A stretch of DNA of 64,000 bases from the NCBI RefSeq assembly GCF_004519335.1, contig NZ_SOZD01000002.1:186001-250000 (forward strand). Direction: 5' to 3'. This stretch comes from Jiella endophytica. Lineage in GTDB: Bacteria; Pseudomonadota; Alphaproteobacteria; Rhizobiales; Rhizobiaceae. The position numbers were made by a program, and so were the translations under genes. The notes under the pieces were generated by a model. That model did not search any database. It was not told the DNA's origin and was given only the letters and a program-made list of their open reading frames with translations. Below, piece by piece: positions 18,798 to 27,891 of this stretch. Each line of letters begins with the position of its first letter. Within the stretch, counting starts at the first letter, position 1.

Positions 18798-19469
18798 ATG
18801 CGCGCGGCGATCTACTTCACTCCGCCGGCCGGTTCGGCGCTGGCCAAGACCGCCGCCACCTGGCTCGGACGCAATCCCTTCGACGGCGAGCCGACCCGCA
18901 AGCCGGACAAGACCCGCGATCCCCTCGTCGCCTCCCCGGCCCGCTACGGCTTCCACGCCACCATCGTCGCGCCGTTCCGGCTGATCGAACCGTCGCATCT
19001 GGAAGCGATCGACGAACGCCTCGCCGAATTCTGTGCCGCCCAGACGCCCTTCGAGATCACCATGTCGGTGCCACGGAAGCTCGGCGAGTTCTTCGCCCTC
19101 GTCCCGGCCGAGCCCTCCGTGCCACTGCGGACCCTCGAGGACGCCGCCGTCCGCGCCTTTGCGCCGTTCCGGCCGAAGCCGACCGAAGACGAGATCGCCC
19201 GCCGCCGGCCCGAGCGGCTCAGCGAACGTCAGCGCGCCTATCTGCAGGAATGGGGCTATCCGTACGTCTTCGAGGAATTCCGCTTCCACATGACGCTCTC
19301 GGGCGCCTTGTCGAAGTCCGAGGCGAAGGCGCTTCTGCCTGACCTGCAGGAGACCTTCGCGCCCTTCGACGGAGAAAGGCTGGCGATCGACCAGCTGGCG
19401 ATCTTCCTCGAGGCGGAGCCGGGTGCCGCCTTCAAGGTCCACTCCGTCCACCGCTTCGAAGCGGCCTGA
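18798..19469 (+). CDS. DUF1045 family 2H phosphoesterase-like protein
   Basis: A 223-residue protein of the DUF1045 family (TIGR03223), whose members often lie in phosphonate-use clusters. It has the two HxT motifs of the 2H phosphoesterase superfamily: H53-A-T55 (GFHATIVAPF) and H164-M-T166 (FRFHMTLSGA). They suggest action on a cyclic phosphodiester or ribosyl phosphate. No phn genes are nearby, so its role here is open. It is transcribed away from the carboxypeptidase gene and converges on the LTXXQ gene. Confidence 0.85.
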   Translation: MRAAIYFTPPAGSALAKTAATWLGRNPFDGEPTRKPDKTRDPLVASPARYGFHATIVAPFRLIEPSHLEAIDERLAEFCAAQTPFEITMSVPRKLGEFFALVPAEPSVPLRTLEDAAVRAFAPFRPKPTEDEIARRRPERLSERQRAYLQEWGYPYVFEEFRFHMTLSGALSKSEAKALLPDLQETFAPFDGERLAIDQLAIFLEAEPGAAFKVHSVHRFEAA

Positions 19470-19492
19470 CGCAACCCCTGCCGCAAGACGAA

Positions 19493-19520
19493 AGCGGGAC
19501 GGCGTCGCCGCCGTCCCGCT
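19493..19520. terminator. Bidirectional terminator between DUF1045 and LTXXQ genes
   Basis: A perfect 12-bp GC-rich stem AGCGGGACGGCG / CGCCGTCCCGCT with loop TCGC, preceded by GAAA on the plus strand. No long T-run follows, so efficiency is uncertain. Confidence 0.65.
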
Positions 19521-19570
19521 CCGTCGTCGCGCCGGGTCGTCACCGTTTCAGGTCACGGCCCGTCCGCCCC

Positions 19571-20536
19571 TCAGCCCTGCTGAGGCGCTTCGTCCTGCCC
19601 GTCGTCAGGGCCCTCGTCCGGTGCCATGTCTGCCGGGCCGCCGTTCGAGGGGCCGCCCATGTCGTCCTGCGGCGGCATCGGGCCGCGCGGGCCGCCATGA
19701 CGCTCGCCGAAGCGGGGGCCGTGTCCCGGACCGGGACCCATGTGATGGCGCGGGCCGCGATCGCCACGGCGCATGTCCTGCATCATCGAACGCACGAGGC
19801 CGCGGGCCGTCTTGACCTGGTCCGGCGTCAGCGTCGTCTCGAGATCGGCGAGCGCCGACTTCAGCGTCTTTGCCTTCTCGCCGGCATCGATGGCACGGTC
19901 GGCGAAGCGGTCGAGCATCCTGAAGGCGAAGAGACCCTTCTGGTCTGCCGCATCCGGCCGGCCGGCCTGATCCGTCGCCTCGGGGGCGTTGTCGTCGCCC
20001 GGCTGCGGGGCTGCCGCATCCGGTCCGCCGGGGCGGGCGGGACCCATGCCGTGGGGCCGCATGCCGTGCGGGCCCATGGGCGGCTGCATCGACTCGGCAA
20101 AATCGATCAGCGCGGCGGTGAACTTGCGCCAGGTCGCCATCTGGTCGGGCTGGATGCCGATGCCCGTCTCGATCGCGGCCAGCGCGCCGGCGAGCCTTGC
20201 CGGCGACATCATCATGCCGTGGCGCGGTCCGTGACGGCCGCCGCCGTGGTGGCCCGGTCCGCGATGATCGCGGCCCTTGCGCCAGCCGTCGCCCTCGGGA
20301 CCGCCGCGGTCGAACCGGTCGGCAAGCCGCATCGGGCCCTTCTGCATCGGGCCCTTCTGGTCATCGCCCTGTCGGATCTGTTGGGTCTGCTGGGAACCGG
20401 CCTGGGGCATCGTCTGCGCAAACGCGCTGGTGCCGACGAGGGCCGCCGCGAGGATCGCGCCGGTGGTCATGCCCGCACGGCGGCCGAAGCGGCCGGCCTT
20501 GGCGGCGGGGGTCTTCATGTCTCGAACTGGTCTCAT
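19571..20536 (-). CDS. Spy/CpxP-like LTXXQ motif periplasmic protein
   Basis: A 321-residue exported protein. Signal peptide residues 1-40 (GRRAGMTTGAILAAALVGTS then AFA). A Gly/His/Met/Pro-rich region follows (GPMQKGPM, GPGHHGGGRHGPRHGMMM), then two helical LTXXQ-type segments (GIQPDQMATWRKFTAALIDF and TTLTPDQVKTARGLVRSMMQ), then a second Gly/Pro/His tail. Relatives in the CpxP/Spy group are periplasmic chaperones or metal-sensing accessory proteins controlled by two-component systems. It is divergent from a two-component operon 234 bp away, which suggests it is both target and modulator. ATG 20536 has GAGGAG eight bases upstream. The His/Met-rich parts could bind Cu, Ni or Zn; that is inference. 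Confidence 0.82.
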   Translation of the reverse strand: MRPVRDMKTPAAKAGRFGRRAGMTTGAILAAALVGTSAFAQTMPQAGSQQTQQIRQGDDQKGPMQKGPMRLADRFDRGGPEGDGWRKGRDHRGPGHHGGGRHGPRHGMMMSPARLAGALAAIETGIGIQPDQMATWRKFTAALIDFAESMQPPMGPHGMRPHGMGPARPGGPDAAAPQPGDDNAPEATDQAGRPDAADQKGLFAFRMLDRFADRAIDAGEKAKTLKSALADLETTLTPDQVKTARGLVRSMMQDMRRGDRGPRHHMGPGPGHGPRFGERHGGPRGPMPPQDDMGGPSNGGPADMAPDEGPDDGQDEAPQQG

Positions 20537-20632
20537 CACTGATCTCCTCTGATTCGAGTGATGGTGAAGAGATAGGTGGGGCATGTTGCGAGGGTGCGGC
20601 GGAAAGTTGCCGATTGTCGCCAAGATCACCCC

Positions 20633-20749
20633 GTTTTGTTACGGCATGTATCCGCCGGCGGCGAGGCAATATCGGGTTACAAAACTCGCCTCGCGCCCGG
20701 GCGCGCAAGGGCGCAGAGACTTACAACTCTTGCTCATTCGAACGAATGA
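20633..20749. promoter_or_regulatory. Candidate response-regulator sites between LTXXQ gene and kinase operon
   Basis: The shared promoter region contains GTTTTGTTAC (20633-20642) and its near inverse GTTACAAAAC (20676-20685), then a related CTTACAACTC near 20720, and a hyphenated palindrome TCATTCG-AA-CGAATGA (20734-20749) only 21 bp before the regulator start. Such repeats are the kind bound by OmpR-type regulators. No binding has been shown. Confidence 0.4.
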
Positions 20750-20770
20750 TCGACATGGGGACGATCGCAG

Positions 20771-21502
20771 ATGACCCAGGCCAACATTCTCGTCGTGGAT
20801 GACGATCCGGAGATCTGCCGGCTGCTCGCCAAATATCTCGAGGGTCAGGGCTTCCGCTGCCAGCTCGCCGCCAACCGCCGCCAGTGCAAGCAGCGGCTGG
20901 AGGATTTTCGCGTCGATCTCGTGGTCCTCGACGTCATGCTGCCGGACGGTTCCGGCCTCGACATCTGCCGGGAGATCAAGGACGAGCGGCCCGAGCTCGC
21001 GGTGATCCTCCTGACCGCGCTGAAGGAAGACGTCGACCGGATCATCGGCCTCGAACTCGGCGCCGACGACTATCTCGGCAAGCCCTTCAATCCGCGCGAA
21101 CTCGCCGCGCGGATCCGTGCGGTCCTGCGCCGGGCCGGCGCCACGGCTCCGAAGGAGGTCACCTCGGCGCCGGGCTATCGCTTCGAGGGCTTCGTCGCCA
21201 GCCCCGAACGGCGCAGCGTCACCGGGCCGGACGGCGAGGACGTCTCGCTCACCGGCGCCGAATTCGATCTCCTGATGATCTTCCTCGACCGGCCGGGCCG
21301 GGTCCTCTCGCGCGACATCCTGATGGACCTTCTGCACGGCCGCTCCGCCGATCCCTTCGACCGATCGATCGACGTGACGATGAGCCGGCTCAGGCGCAAG
21401 CTCAACGACAACGGCGTCTTCCGCCTGTTCAAGACGGTTCGCAACGGCGGCTACCAGTTCACCGCCCGCGTCGAACGCGAGGAGGCGGAGGCCAAACCGT
21501 GA
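20771..21502 (+). CDS. OmpR/PhoB-family response regulator
   Basis: A 243-residue regulator. Receiver domain residues 5-120 with acidic pocket D10-D12, phosphoacceptor D54 (VVLDVMLPDGSG) and the conserved lysine in DDYLGKPFNP. Winged-helix DNA-binding domain residues 145-238 (LTGAEFDLLMIFLDRPGRVL; MSRLRRKLNDNGVFRLFKTV; RNGGYQF). It is co-transcribed with the histidine kinase, whose GTG start overlaps this gene's stop (GTGA). Likely target is the divergent LTXXQ gene and possibly its own operon. Confidence 0.93.
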   Translation: MTQANILVVDDDPEICRLLAKYLEGQGFRCQLAANRRQCKQRLEDFRVDLVVLDVMLPDGSGLDICREIKDERPELAVILLTALKEDVDRIIGLELGADDYLGKPFNPRELAARIRAVLRRAGATAPKEVTSAPGYRFEGFVASPERRSVTGPDGEDVSLTGAEFDLLMIFLDRPGRVLSRDILMDLLHGRSADPFDRSIDVTMSRLRRKLNDNGVFRLFKTVRNGGYQFTARVEREEAEAKP

Positions 21503-22752
21503 AATCGCTCAGGGTTCGCCTGGCGCTGCTGCTCGTCGGCTCGGTCCTCGGCGTCGTCGCGCTGGCGGCGGCCGTCTCGCTAGTGATGCTCGACCGGCCC
21601 GACCGGGACAGTTTCCGCACGAGCTTTGCCGAGGAGGTGCGGATCATCTCGGCGGTGCTGCGGGAAGATCCCTCGGCCGCCGACCGGCTCGGCATCACCG
21701 TCGGCAAGCGGCCGGTGCGCGAGCCGGACGTCTTCGTCCACGACAGCCGCGGCATTAAGGAAAACCTCGCCGCGCGCGGCATCCCGACCGAAGTGCGGAT
21801 CGTCGGCGATCCGGCCTCGCGCACCCGCCAGATCGCCTTCGAGGTCTCGCCCGGCCGCTGGGCCTACCTGCCCTATCCGGGCTTTCCGCCGCGCAATCTT
21901 CTCGGCTTCATCACCTATCTCGCAGTGCTGGCGGTCGGCGTTTCGGCGGTGTCGATCTTCGCCGCAACCAAGATGACCCGGCCGCTGGTGATCCTCGACG
22001 AGGCGGTGTCGAATGTCGGGGTCGACGGCCTGCCGGCCCATGTTCCCGAAGACGGCCCGGCGGAGGTGCGCGCCACCGCCTCGGCGCTCAACCGGCTGAC
22101 CTCCCGGGTGCGCACCGCGGTCGAGAGCCGCATGCGCCTCGTCGCCGCCGCCGGCCACGACCTCAGGACGCCGATGACCCGCATGCGGCTTCGCGCCGAG
22201 TTCCTGCCCGACGACGAGCGGGAGACCTGGCTGAAGGATCTGGAAGAGCTCGACCGTATCGCCGACAGCGCCATCCGCTTGGTGCGCGAGGAGGTCGAGC
22301 CGCAATCGGCCGAACCCGTCGCGCTTTCCGGGCTGCTCCACGAGATCGTCACCGAGCTTTCCGAGATCGGCCGCACCATCGCGCCGTTGCCGCCGGACAC
22401 GCCGGCGCTGACGGTCACCGCCCGGCCGCTCGCTCTCAAGCGGGCGCTGCGCAACCTGATCGACAATGCCGCGGTCCATGGCGGCGGCGCCCGCGTGGCG
22501 CTCGGCCGATCAGGCCATGCTGCCGAGATCCGCATCGAGGACGATGGCCCGGGCATTCCGGCGGAGATGCTGGAACGCGCCTTCGAGCCGTTCTTCCGGG
22601 TCGATCCCGGCCGCCGCAAGCTGAAGCCCGGCGCCGGTCTCGGCATGGCGATCGCCAAGGAGATCGTCGACCAATCCGGCGGCACGATCGCCATCGCCAA
22701 CCGCCCTGGCGGCGGCCTCGAACAGGTGATCACCCTGCCGCTGGCAGCCTGA
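21499..22752 (+). CDS. HAMP-domain sensor histidine kinase (EnvZ-like)
   Basis: A 417-residue inner-membrane kinase. Transmembrane segments at about 8-30 and 134-157 flank a small periplasmic sensor of about 100 residues; HAMP follows (residues 158-210). The phosphorylated histidine is H220 in AAAGHDLRTPMTRMRLRAE. ATPase boxes are N (LRNLIDNAAVHG), G1 (DDGPGIP), F (FEPFFRVD) and G2 (GAGLGMAIAKEI). GTG 21499 overlaps the regulator stop by four bases. The envelope-stress-like neighbour and small sensor suggest sensing of periplasmic conditions; the signal is unknown. Confidence 0.92.
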   Translation: MKSLRVRLALLLVGSVLGVVALAAAVSLVMLDRPDRDSFRTSFAEEVRIISAVLREDPSAADRLGITVGKRPVREPDVFVHDSRGIKENLAARGIPTEVRIVGDPASRTRQIAFEVSPGRWAYLPYPGFPPRNLLGFITYLAVLAVGVSAVSIFAATKMTRPLVILDEAVSNVGVDGLPAHVPEDGPAEVRATASALNRLTSRVRTAVESRMRLVAAAGHDLRTPMTRMRLRAEFLPDDERETWLKDLEELDRIADSAIRLVREEVEPQSAEPVALSGLLHEIVTELSEIGRTIAPLPPDTPALTVTARPLALKRALRNLIDNAAVHGGGARVALGRSGHAAEIRIEDDGPGIPAEMLERAFEPFFRVDPGRRKLKPGAGLGMAIAKEIVDQSGGTIAIANRPGGGLEQVITLPLAA

Positions 22753-22833
22753 CCGGCACGGATCGGGGCCTCCCCTAACACCCTCATCACCTGAACGGTT
22801 CGATCCGCCTGTCTCATGAGGTGTGGCCGGCAA

Positions 22834-23607
22834 TCAGCCCTTTCCCGCTTCCTGGCGATAGCGCTCTTCGAGCGAGGCATCCGGCGGCGGCGGGGTGAGG
22901 TCGGCGCCCTCCGACAGCCTGTCGGCGATATGGTTCAACGCGCTGATCCTGGCGAATTTCTTCTGGTTCGAAGGCACGACGTGCCAGGGCGCCTCGGCGG
23001 TGTCGGTACGGGCCAGCATGTCGTCTACCGCGGTGACGTAGTCGTCCCACTTCTCGCGGTTGCGAAAATCCTCATAGGTCAGCTTCCAGCGCTTCAGCGG
23101 GTTGGACAGCCGCTTTTCGAAACGCTTCAGCTGCTCTTCCGGATCGATATAGAGGAACACCTTGACGACCTTCGTCCCCGCGTCGGTCAGCATGGCCTCG
23201 AAGGCATTGATCTCGCCATAGGCGCGGCGCCAGGCCTTTTCCTCGGTGAATTCCTCCACCCGCTCGACCAGGACGCGGCCGTACCAGGAGCGATCGAAGA
23301 CGGCGATCTCGGTGGCGCTCGGCAGCCGTTCGAAGAACCGCGCGAGATAATGCCGGGTCTTGTCCGCCTCCGTCGGCGCGCCGATCGGCCAGACCTTCAG
23401 CCCGCGCGGATCGATCACCGACGACATGCGGCGGATCGTGCCGCCCTTGCCCGCCGCGTCCCAGCCCTCGAAAACGACGACCGCCTTGCGGCGATGGAAG
23501 AGATAGGCCTGATGGATCGCCAGGAACCGGGTGGTCAGTTCCGCGATCGCCGCCTCGTAGTCGTCGTCGTCGATGCGCGCGTTCATGTCGAGCTGTGCGA
23601 GCTTCAC
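22834..23607 (-). CDS. ppk2: Polyphosphate kinase 2 family protein
   Basis: A 257-residue class I PPK2 enzyme, transferring phosphate between polyphosphate and nucleoside diphosphates. Walker A-like loop GWDAAGKGG at 48-56, the DRSWYGR motif at 115-121, and the lid region with KKFARISALNHIADRLSEG. The start GTG 23607 has TTGGAGAA five to eight bases upstream; ATG 23586 is a less likely alternative. A single-gene unit convergent with the kinase operon. Confidence 0.92.
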   Translation of the reverse strand: MKLAQLDMNARIDDDDYEAAIAELTTRFLAIHQAYLFHRRKAVVVFEGWDAAGKGGTIRRMSSVIDPRGLKVWPIGAPTEADKTRHYLARFFERLPSATEIAVFDRSWYGRVLVERVEEFTEEKAWRRAYGEINAFEAMLTDAGTKVVKVFLYIDPEEQLKRFEKRLSNPLKRWKLTYEDFRNREKWDDYVTAVDDMLARTDTAEAPWHVVPSNQKKFARISALNHIADRLSEGADLTPPPPDASLEERYRQEAGKG

Positions 23608-23785
23608 CGGCTTTCTCCAATGCTTGCCTCTGTGCGGCCGGCGGCCTCTCACAGGGCCGTCACCGCTGCGTTCACCGCGTCGCCGAGCATATGCTCTTGG
23701 CGCGGCGCACCGCCACATGCGATGCAAAGGCCGAAGCAATGCCTGCCCTCGAATCGCCGCTCCGGCACGAAAGCCTGCCCGTTTG

Positions 23786-24946
23786 ATGCACGCCACCACC
23801 AGGCTTCTCCTTGGAGGAAGCCTCACCCTTGCGATCGTCATGGGGATCGGCCGGTTTCTCTACACGCCGCTCCTGCCCCTGATGCAGCGCCAATACGGTT
23901 TCGGGCCGGACGTCGCCGGGCTGATCGCCAGCGCCAATTTTGCCGGCTACTTCGCCGGCTCGATGCTCGCGGCGCTGTTTGCGCGTGGCGTCGCGCGGCG
24001 GATCGCCTTTCAGGGCGGCCTCGTTGCCAGCGTCGCGACCACGATCGCCATGGGGCTCACCGGCGATCTCGCCGTCTGGCTGGTGCTGCGGACGATCTCC
24101 GGCGCCGCCAGCGCCTTCGCGATGATCCTCGCGGCAGGCATCGTTGCCGAACAGCTGGCGAAGGTCGGCGAGGAAAGCCGGCTCGCCTGGGTGTTCGGCG
24201 GCGTCGGAGCGGGCATCGCGGCATCGGGCCTCGTCGTCCATCTCCTCGTCGGATCGATGCAATCCTCGACGCTCTGGGTGCTGGTCGGCGTCATCGCCGC
24301 AGGACTGATGCCGATCGCCCTCTTTTTCGTGCGCGAGCGCGACCTGCCGGTGTCGCGCCGGCCGGCCGATCCCCGCCGCAGGGTGCCGCGGCCGCTGCCC
24401 TTCTGGCCGCTGCTCGTCGGCTATACGCTGCAGGGGCTCGGCTATTCGGTCTTCGCCACCTTCATCGTCGCGCTGATCAAGTCCCGCCCGGGGATCGAGG
24501 CGCTTGGCGACTGGGTGTGGATCGTCGTCGGCCTCGCCGTGCTGCCGAGCTGTCTCTTCTGGTCGAGGATGGCCGAGCGGATCGGGTTTTCGAAGGCGCT
24601 CGTCGCCGCCTATGTGGCGCAGATCATCGGCGTCGCCCTGCCAGTTGTGACCAACGCGGCCGCCGCGGCACTGATCGGCGCGGTGCTGTTCGGCGGCACC
24701 TTCATCGCGATCACCCTCCTGACCATGCCGCTCGGCCGCCAGGGCCTTGGCGGTCGAGGCTTCGCGGTCCTGACGGCAGGCTTCGGGCTCGGCCAGATGG
24801 TCGGTCCCTATGTCGCCGGCATGCTCGTCGGCGGCGAGGTGGACTATACGCTGCCGCTGGCGGCCTCCGCCGGCGTATTGGCCCTCGGTCTTCTCGCCCT
24901 CCTCGTGGCGATCCGCGGCCGTGAGGAGCCGGCTAGCCCGGCCTGA
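23786..24946 (+). CDS. YbfB/YjiJ family MFS transporter
   Basis: A 386-residue inner-membrane protein with 12 predicted helices, of the major facilitator group annotated YbfB/YjiJ. The first helix includes the group-typical segment LTLAIVMGIGRFLYTPLLPL followed by MQRQYGFGPDVAGLIASANF. A cytoplasmic loop rich in Arg (near residue 195) divides the two halves. Substrate unknown; neighbours give no clue. ATG 23786 puts the first helix right at the N-terminus; the in-frame region upstream lies over the PPK2 promoter. Confidence 0.87.
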   Translation: MHATTRLLLGGSLTLAIVMGIGRFLYTPLLPLMQRQYGFGPDVAGLIASANFAGYFAGSMLAALFARGVARRIAFQGGLVASVATTIAMGLTGDLAVWLVLRTISGAASAFAMILAAGIVAEQLAKVGEESRLAWVFGGVGAGIAASGLVVHLLVGSMQSSTLWVLVGVIAAGLMPIALFFVRERDLPVSRRPADPRRRVPRPLPFWPLLVGYTLQGLGYSVFATFIVALIKSRPGIEALGDWVWIVVGLAVLPSCLFWSRMAERIGFSKALVAAYVAQIIGVALPVVTNAAAAALIGAVLFGGTFIAITLLTMPLGRQGLGGRGFAVLTAGFGLGQMVGPYVAGMLVGGEVDYTLPLAASAGVLALGLLALLVAIRGREEPASPA

Positions 24947-24993
24947 GGCCCGCCGATGGCCCCTGGGCAACGCTGACGTTCAAGCGGCTCGCG

Positions 24994-26430
24994 TCAGGAC
25001 GGATGCGCCTCGACGAAGGCTTCCGCTGCAGAGCCGTCTGCCTCGTTGTCGGCATTTTCGAGCCGGTCGAGGAAGCTGTCGCACCAATGGGCGGCGGTCC
25101 CGTGGAACACCGCCTCGCGCATCTGCTCCCAGCGCCGCTTTCGCTCTTCCAGCGGCATGGTCAGCGCCCGCTGGAGGGCCCGCGCGACGTCGTCCGTCGA
25201 ATAGGGATTGACCACCAGCGCCTCGGTCAGTTCCGACCGCGCGCCGGCAAAGCGCGACAGGATGAGAACGCCCGGATCGTCGGGGTCCTGCGCGGCGACA
25301 TATTCCTTGGCGACGAGGTTCATGCCGTCGCGCAGCGGCGTCACCAGGCAGACCCGCGCCGCCCGGTAGATGCCGGCGAGCGCCCGACGGGTGAAACCGC
25401 GGGTCATGATCTGCAGCGGCGTCCATTCGAGCGTCGCGAAGCGGCCGTTGATATGGCCGGCGAGTTCCTCGAGCTCGCGCCGAAGCTCGACATAGGCGTC
25501 GAGCTCGGAGCGCGACAGCGGCGCCACCTGCAGGAACTGCACGTTGCCGCGATTCTCCGGATATTCCTCGAGCAGCCGTTCGAAGCCGCGGAAGCGCTCG
25601 ACCAGACCCTTCGAATAGTCCATCCGGTCGACGCCGATGATCTGCAGCCGGTCGCCGACCATGCCGCGCACCATTTCCTCGTGCTCGCCGGCCTCGGGCG
25701 AGACGGCGAAGCGGGCATAACCCGGCGCGTCGATGCCGATCGGGAATGTGTCGGCGACGACGACGCGGTCGCCGACCCTGATGCGATGGCCTGGCAGCTT
25801 CTCGCCGCCGAGCTCGCGGACGCAGAAATTGGCGAAGTTGCGCCGGTCGGTGTCCGTCTGGAAGCCGATGACGTCATAGGCGAGCATCGCCCGGACGATG
25901 TCGTGGCTCGCCGGCAGCGCGGTGAAGATCTCCGGCGGGCAGAAGGGAATGTGCAGGAAGAAGCCGATCTTGCCCCTGAAGCCGCATTGGCGCAGCTCCG
26001 AGCCCATGTAGAAGAAATGGTAATCGTGGATCCAGACGAGGTCGTCGTCCTCGAGCATCTGCGACAGGCGGGCGGCGAAGCGCTGGTTGACCGACCGATA
26101 GATGCGGTCCGACTGCCGGTCGAACTCGGCAAGGTCAAGGCGATAGTGAAGGAGCGGCCAGAGCGAGCGGTTGGCATAGCCGTAGTAGAAGCCGGAAAGC
26201 TCCTCCTCGCTCATGTCGATGGTGGTCAGCGCGACATCGCCCTCGATCTCGGTGGCGGCCTCGCTGAACGTGCCCTTCGACGAGGTGTTGCCGCTCCAGC
26301 CGAACCACAGTCCGCCGCGCCGTTTCAGCGCGTCCGACAGGCCGACGGCGAGACCGCCCGCCTTGCCCTCGTCGTTCAGCGGCCCGACGCGGTTCGAAAC
26401 TGCGACCAGCCGGCGATGCCCCTCAGCCAT
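24994..26430 (-). CDS. otsA: Trehalose-6-phosphate synthase
   Basis: A 478-residue GT20 glycosyltransferase making trehalose 6-phosphate from UDP-glucose and glucose 6-phosphate. Visible family blocks are [11 protein letters not shown] near residue 25, [17 protein letters not shown] near 135 and the C-terminal nucleotide-sugar site [14 protein letters not shown] near 365. It follows otsB in the same direction, 52 bp away, forming an otsBA operon for the osmo- and desiccation protectant trehalose. ATG 26430 has GGAAGGGAGA upstream. Convergent with the MFS gene, 47 bp apart. Confidence 0.95.
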   Translation of the reverse strand: MAEGHRRLVAVSNRVGPLNDEGKAGGLAVGLSDALKRRGGLWFGWSGNTSSKGTFSEAATEIEGDVALTTIDMSEEELSGFYYGYANRSLWPLLHYRLDLAEFDRQSDRIYRSVNQRFAARLSQMLEDDDLVWIHDYHFFYMGSELRQCGFRGKIGFFLHIPFCPPEIFTALPASHDIVRAMLAYDVIGFQTDTDRRNFANFCVRELGGEKLPGHRIRVGDRVVVADTFPIGIDAPGYARFAVSPEAGEHEEMVRGMVGDRLQIIGVDRMDYSKGLVERFRGFERLLEEYPENRGNVQFLQVAPLSRSELDAYVELRRELEELAGHINGRFATLEWTPLQIMTRGFTRRALAGIYRAARVCLVTPLRDGMNLVAKEYVAAQDPDDPGVLILSRFAGARSELTEALVVNPYSTDDVARALQRALTMPLEERKRRWEQMREAVFHGTAAHWCDSFLDRLENADNEADGSAAEAFVEAHPS

Positions 26431-26482
26431 GGTCTCCCTTCCTTCACATGGTGCCGGCCGGGCGCACCCGGCGGGTCGTTGA

Positions 26483-27211
26483 TCAAATCCCGCAGACATC
26501 CAGCCAATGGTGGACATCCGCGACATCCGCGAGACGGTATTCTGCGACGCTCTCCTTCGAACCGACCTTGATCGCCACACCGCCCTGTTCGCTGACCGTC
26601 TTCAGCGCGAACTCGTCGGTGGTGTCGTCGCCGAGATAGACCGGGACCCGGCCCTCGAAGGGCGGCGCGGACAGGAAGTCGGCGAGCGCCCTGCCCTTGT
26701 CCATGCCGGCCGGATGAACCTCGACGATACTGTCGCCGTCCATCACCACGAGGTCGTCGCGCCCTTCGACGGCATGCCGCATTGCGCTCTTTGCGGCCGC
26801 CGCGAGATCCGGCGCGGTGCGATAGTGCAGCACCAGGGCGGTGCCCTTGTCCTCGAGCCGCAGCCGCTGATTGGCCTCGAGCGTCGGCGCGAGAGCGTCG
26901 CGAACCGGATCGAGCGCTTCCGGCTGCAGCAGGAATTCGGTCTCGCCATCCGGCCGGCGCCGCCGCTCCAGCCCGTGGACGCCGGCGGCGGCAAAGGCCA
27001 GCGGCGCGAGGAACCGGTCGAGATCGGCAATCCTGCGGCCGCTGACGATGGCGAGCGCACCGGACAGCCTTTCGCTCATCTCCTGCAGGCGTGCGACCCT
27101 GCCGGCAGCGAGCGCGACGTCGTCCGGATCGTCGACGAGATCGACGAGCGTGCCGTCGAAATCGAGGAAAAGCGCGTGGGTCCTCGGGTCGATGGCAGGA
27201 GGTCGTTTCAT
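26483..27211 (-). CDS. otsB: Trehalose-6-phosphate phosphatase
   Basis: A 242-residue HAD-superfamily phosphatase. Motif I D17-F-D-G-T-L22 carries the nucleophile; IVSGRR gives motif II; the motif IV region is VYLGDDTTDEFAL. It dephosphorylates trehalose 6-phosphate to trehalose. First gene of otsBA. The start is ATG 27211; a TTG at 27256 would add 15 residues. Neither has a strong ribosome site. A 12-bp hairpin lies about 100 bp upstream. Confidence 0.93.
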   Translation of the reverse strand: MKRPPAIDPRTHALFLDFDGTLVDLVDDPDDVALAAGRVARLQEMSERLSGALAIVSGRRIADLDRFLAPLAFAAAGVHGLERRRRPDGETEFLLQPEALDPVRDALAPTLEANQRLRLEDKGTALVLHYRTAPDLAAAAKSAMRHAVEGRDDLVVMDGDSIVEVHPAGMDKGRALADFLSAPPFEGRVPVYLGDDTTDEFALKTVSEQGGVAIKVGSKESVAEYRLADVADVHHWLDVCGI

Positions 27212-27642
27212 CGCTTCACGGGGTTCGCTTCGTCTGTCGCCGAGTGGTGTTTCCAAGCGACGCAGATAGTGCGGTGAAACGAAACTTGTATCGAAAAAGC
27301 GTGAGCGGCCGCCGGGCGACGGGCCGTTTTGACCCGTCGCCCGGAAGGCTGGAGGAGGGGCAATCGCCCTGATCGCATGGGTTTGGCCGGATCAGGAACG
27401 AGGCGCCGTGATGCTGTGAGGACCGCTGCCGCGGATCCGATGAACCGGCTACGACCGGCGGAGCGCGACCGCGCCAGCCGCCATGATCGACGGCTCCAAG
27501 GGCGAAGCGCGGCTGCCGCAAACGATGTCTGGAAAATGGCCGGCGATCTGCAGCGGCCAGGCCAGCCGCCCGAGATGGGCTCTGCGGCCTTCAGCCCGAC
27601 CGCCGCGGCATGGAGCCTGCGGCGTGCCGGCGGCCGGTCCGG
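27212..27642. other. Intergenic region upstream of otsB with a strong hairpin
   Basis: A 431-bp region between otsB and the DUF1344 gene, both read leftward. At 27312-27344 there is a perfect 12-bp inverted repeat CCGGGCGACGGG / CCCGTCGCCCGG with a nine-base loop CCGTTTTGA. It may be the 3' terminator of DUF1344-side transcription or part of the otsB leader. No GGAAC-type general-stress promoter was found before otsB. No coding potential seen. Confidence 0.45.
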
Positions 27643-27891
27643 TCAGATCGCTTTCAACTGCGGCCGCTCGTCGTCGGAATCATAGATCACCACGACCATC
27701 ATTCCCTGGACGACGGCGTCGTAATCGAAGTCCGGCGGCAGATGATAGATCTGCCCATCGCTCAGCCTCAGCTCCGCGCGCTCCTGGTCGATCGATTCGA
27801 TCACGCCGTCGGTCTCCTCCGCCACCGCGGGGATCGACATTGCGACCGTCAGAAAGGAGCTCGCGAACAGCGCCAGAATGCGTCTCGTCAT
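27643..27891 (-). CDS. DUF1344 domain-containing small exported protein
   Basis: An 82-residue protein: signal peptide residues 1-24 ([20 protein letters not shown]), then the DUF1344 core ([20 protein letters not shown] ... [20 protein letters not shown]), a small beta domain. The family is common in rhizobia and of unknown function. ATG 27891 is fixed by GAGGAGG four bases upstream. Confidence 0.85.
   Translation of the reverse strand: MTRRILALFASSFLTVAMSIPAVAEETDGVIESIDQERAELRLSDGQIYHLPPDFDYDAVVQGMMVVVIYDSDDERPQLKAI

Noticed and set aside
18516-19451. N-terminal extension of the carboxypeptidase frame by about 312 codons
   Set aside because: The extension runs antisense through the DUF1045 gene, and the lipoprotein signal begins at ATG 18515.
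25003-26571. 522-codon open frame opposite otsA
   Set aside because: Antisense shadow of a clear GT20 gene with normal start and length.
27212-27420. EcfG general-stress promoter (GGAAC-N16/17-CGTT) before otsB
   Set aside because: Searched by eye on the minus strand; no matching pair.
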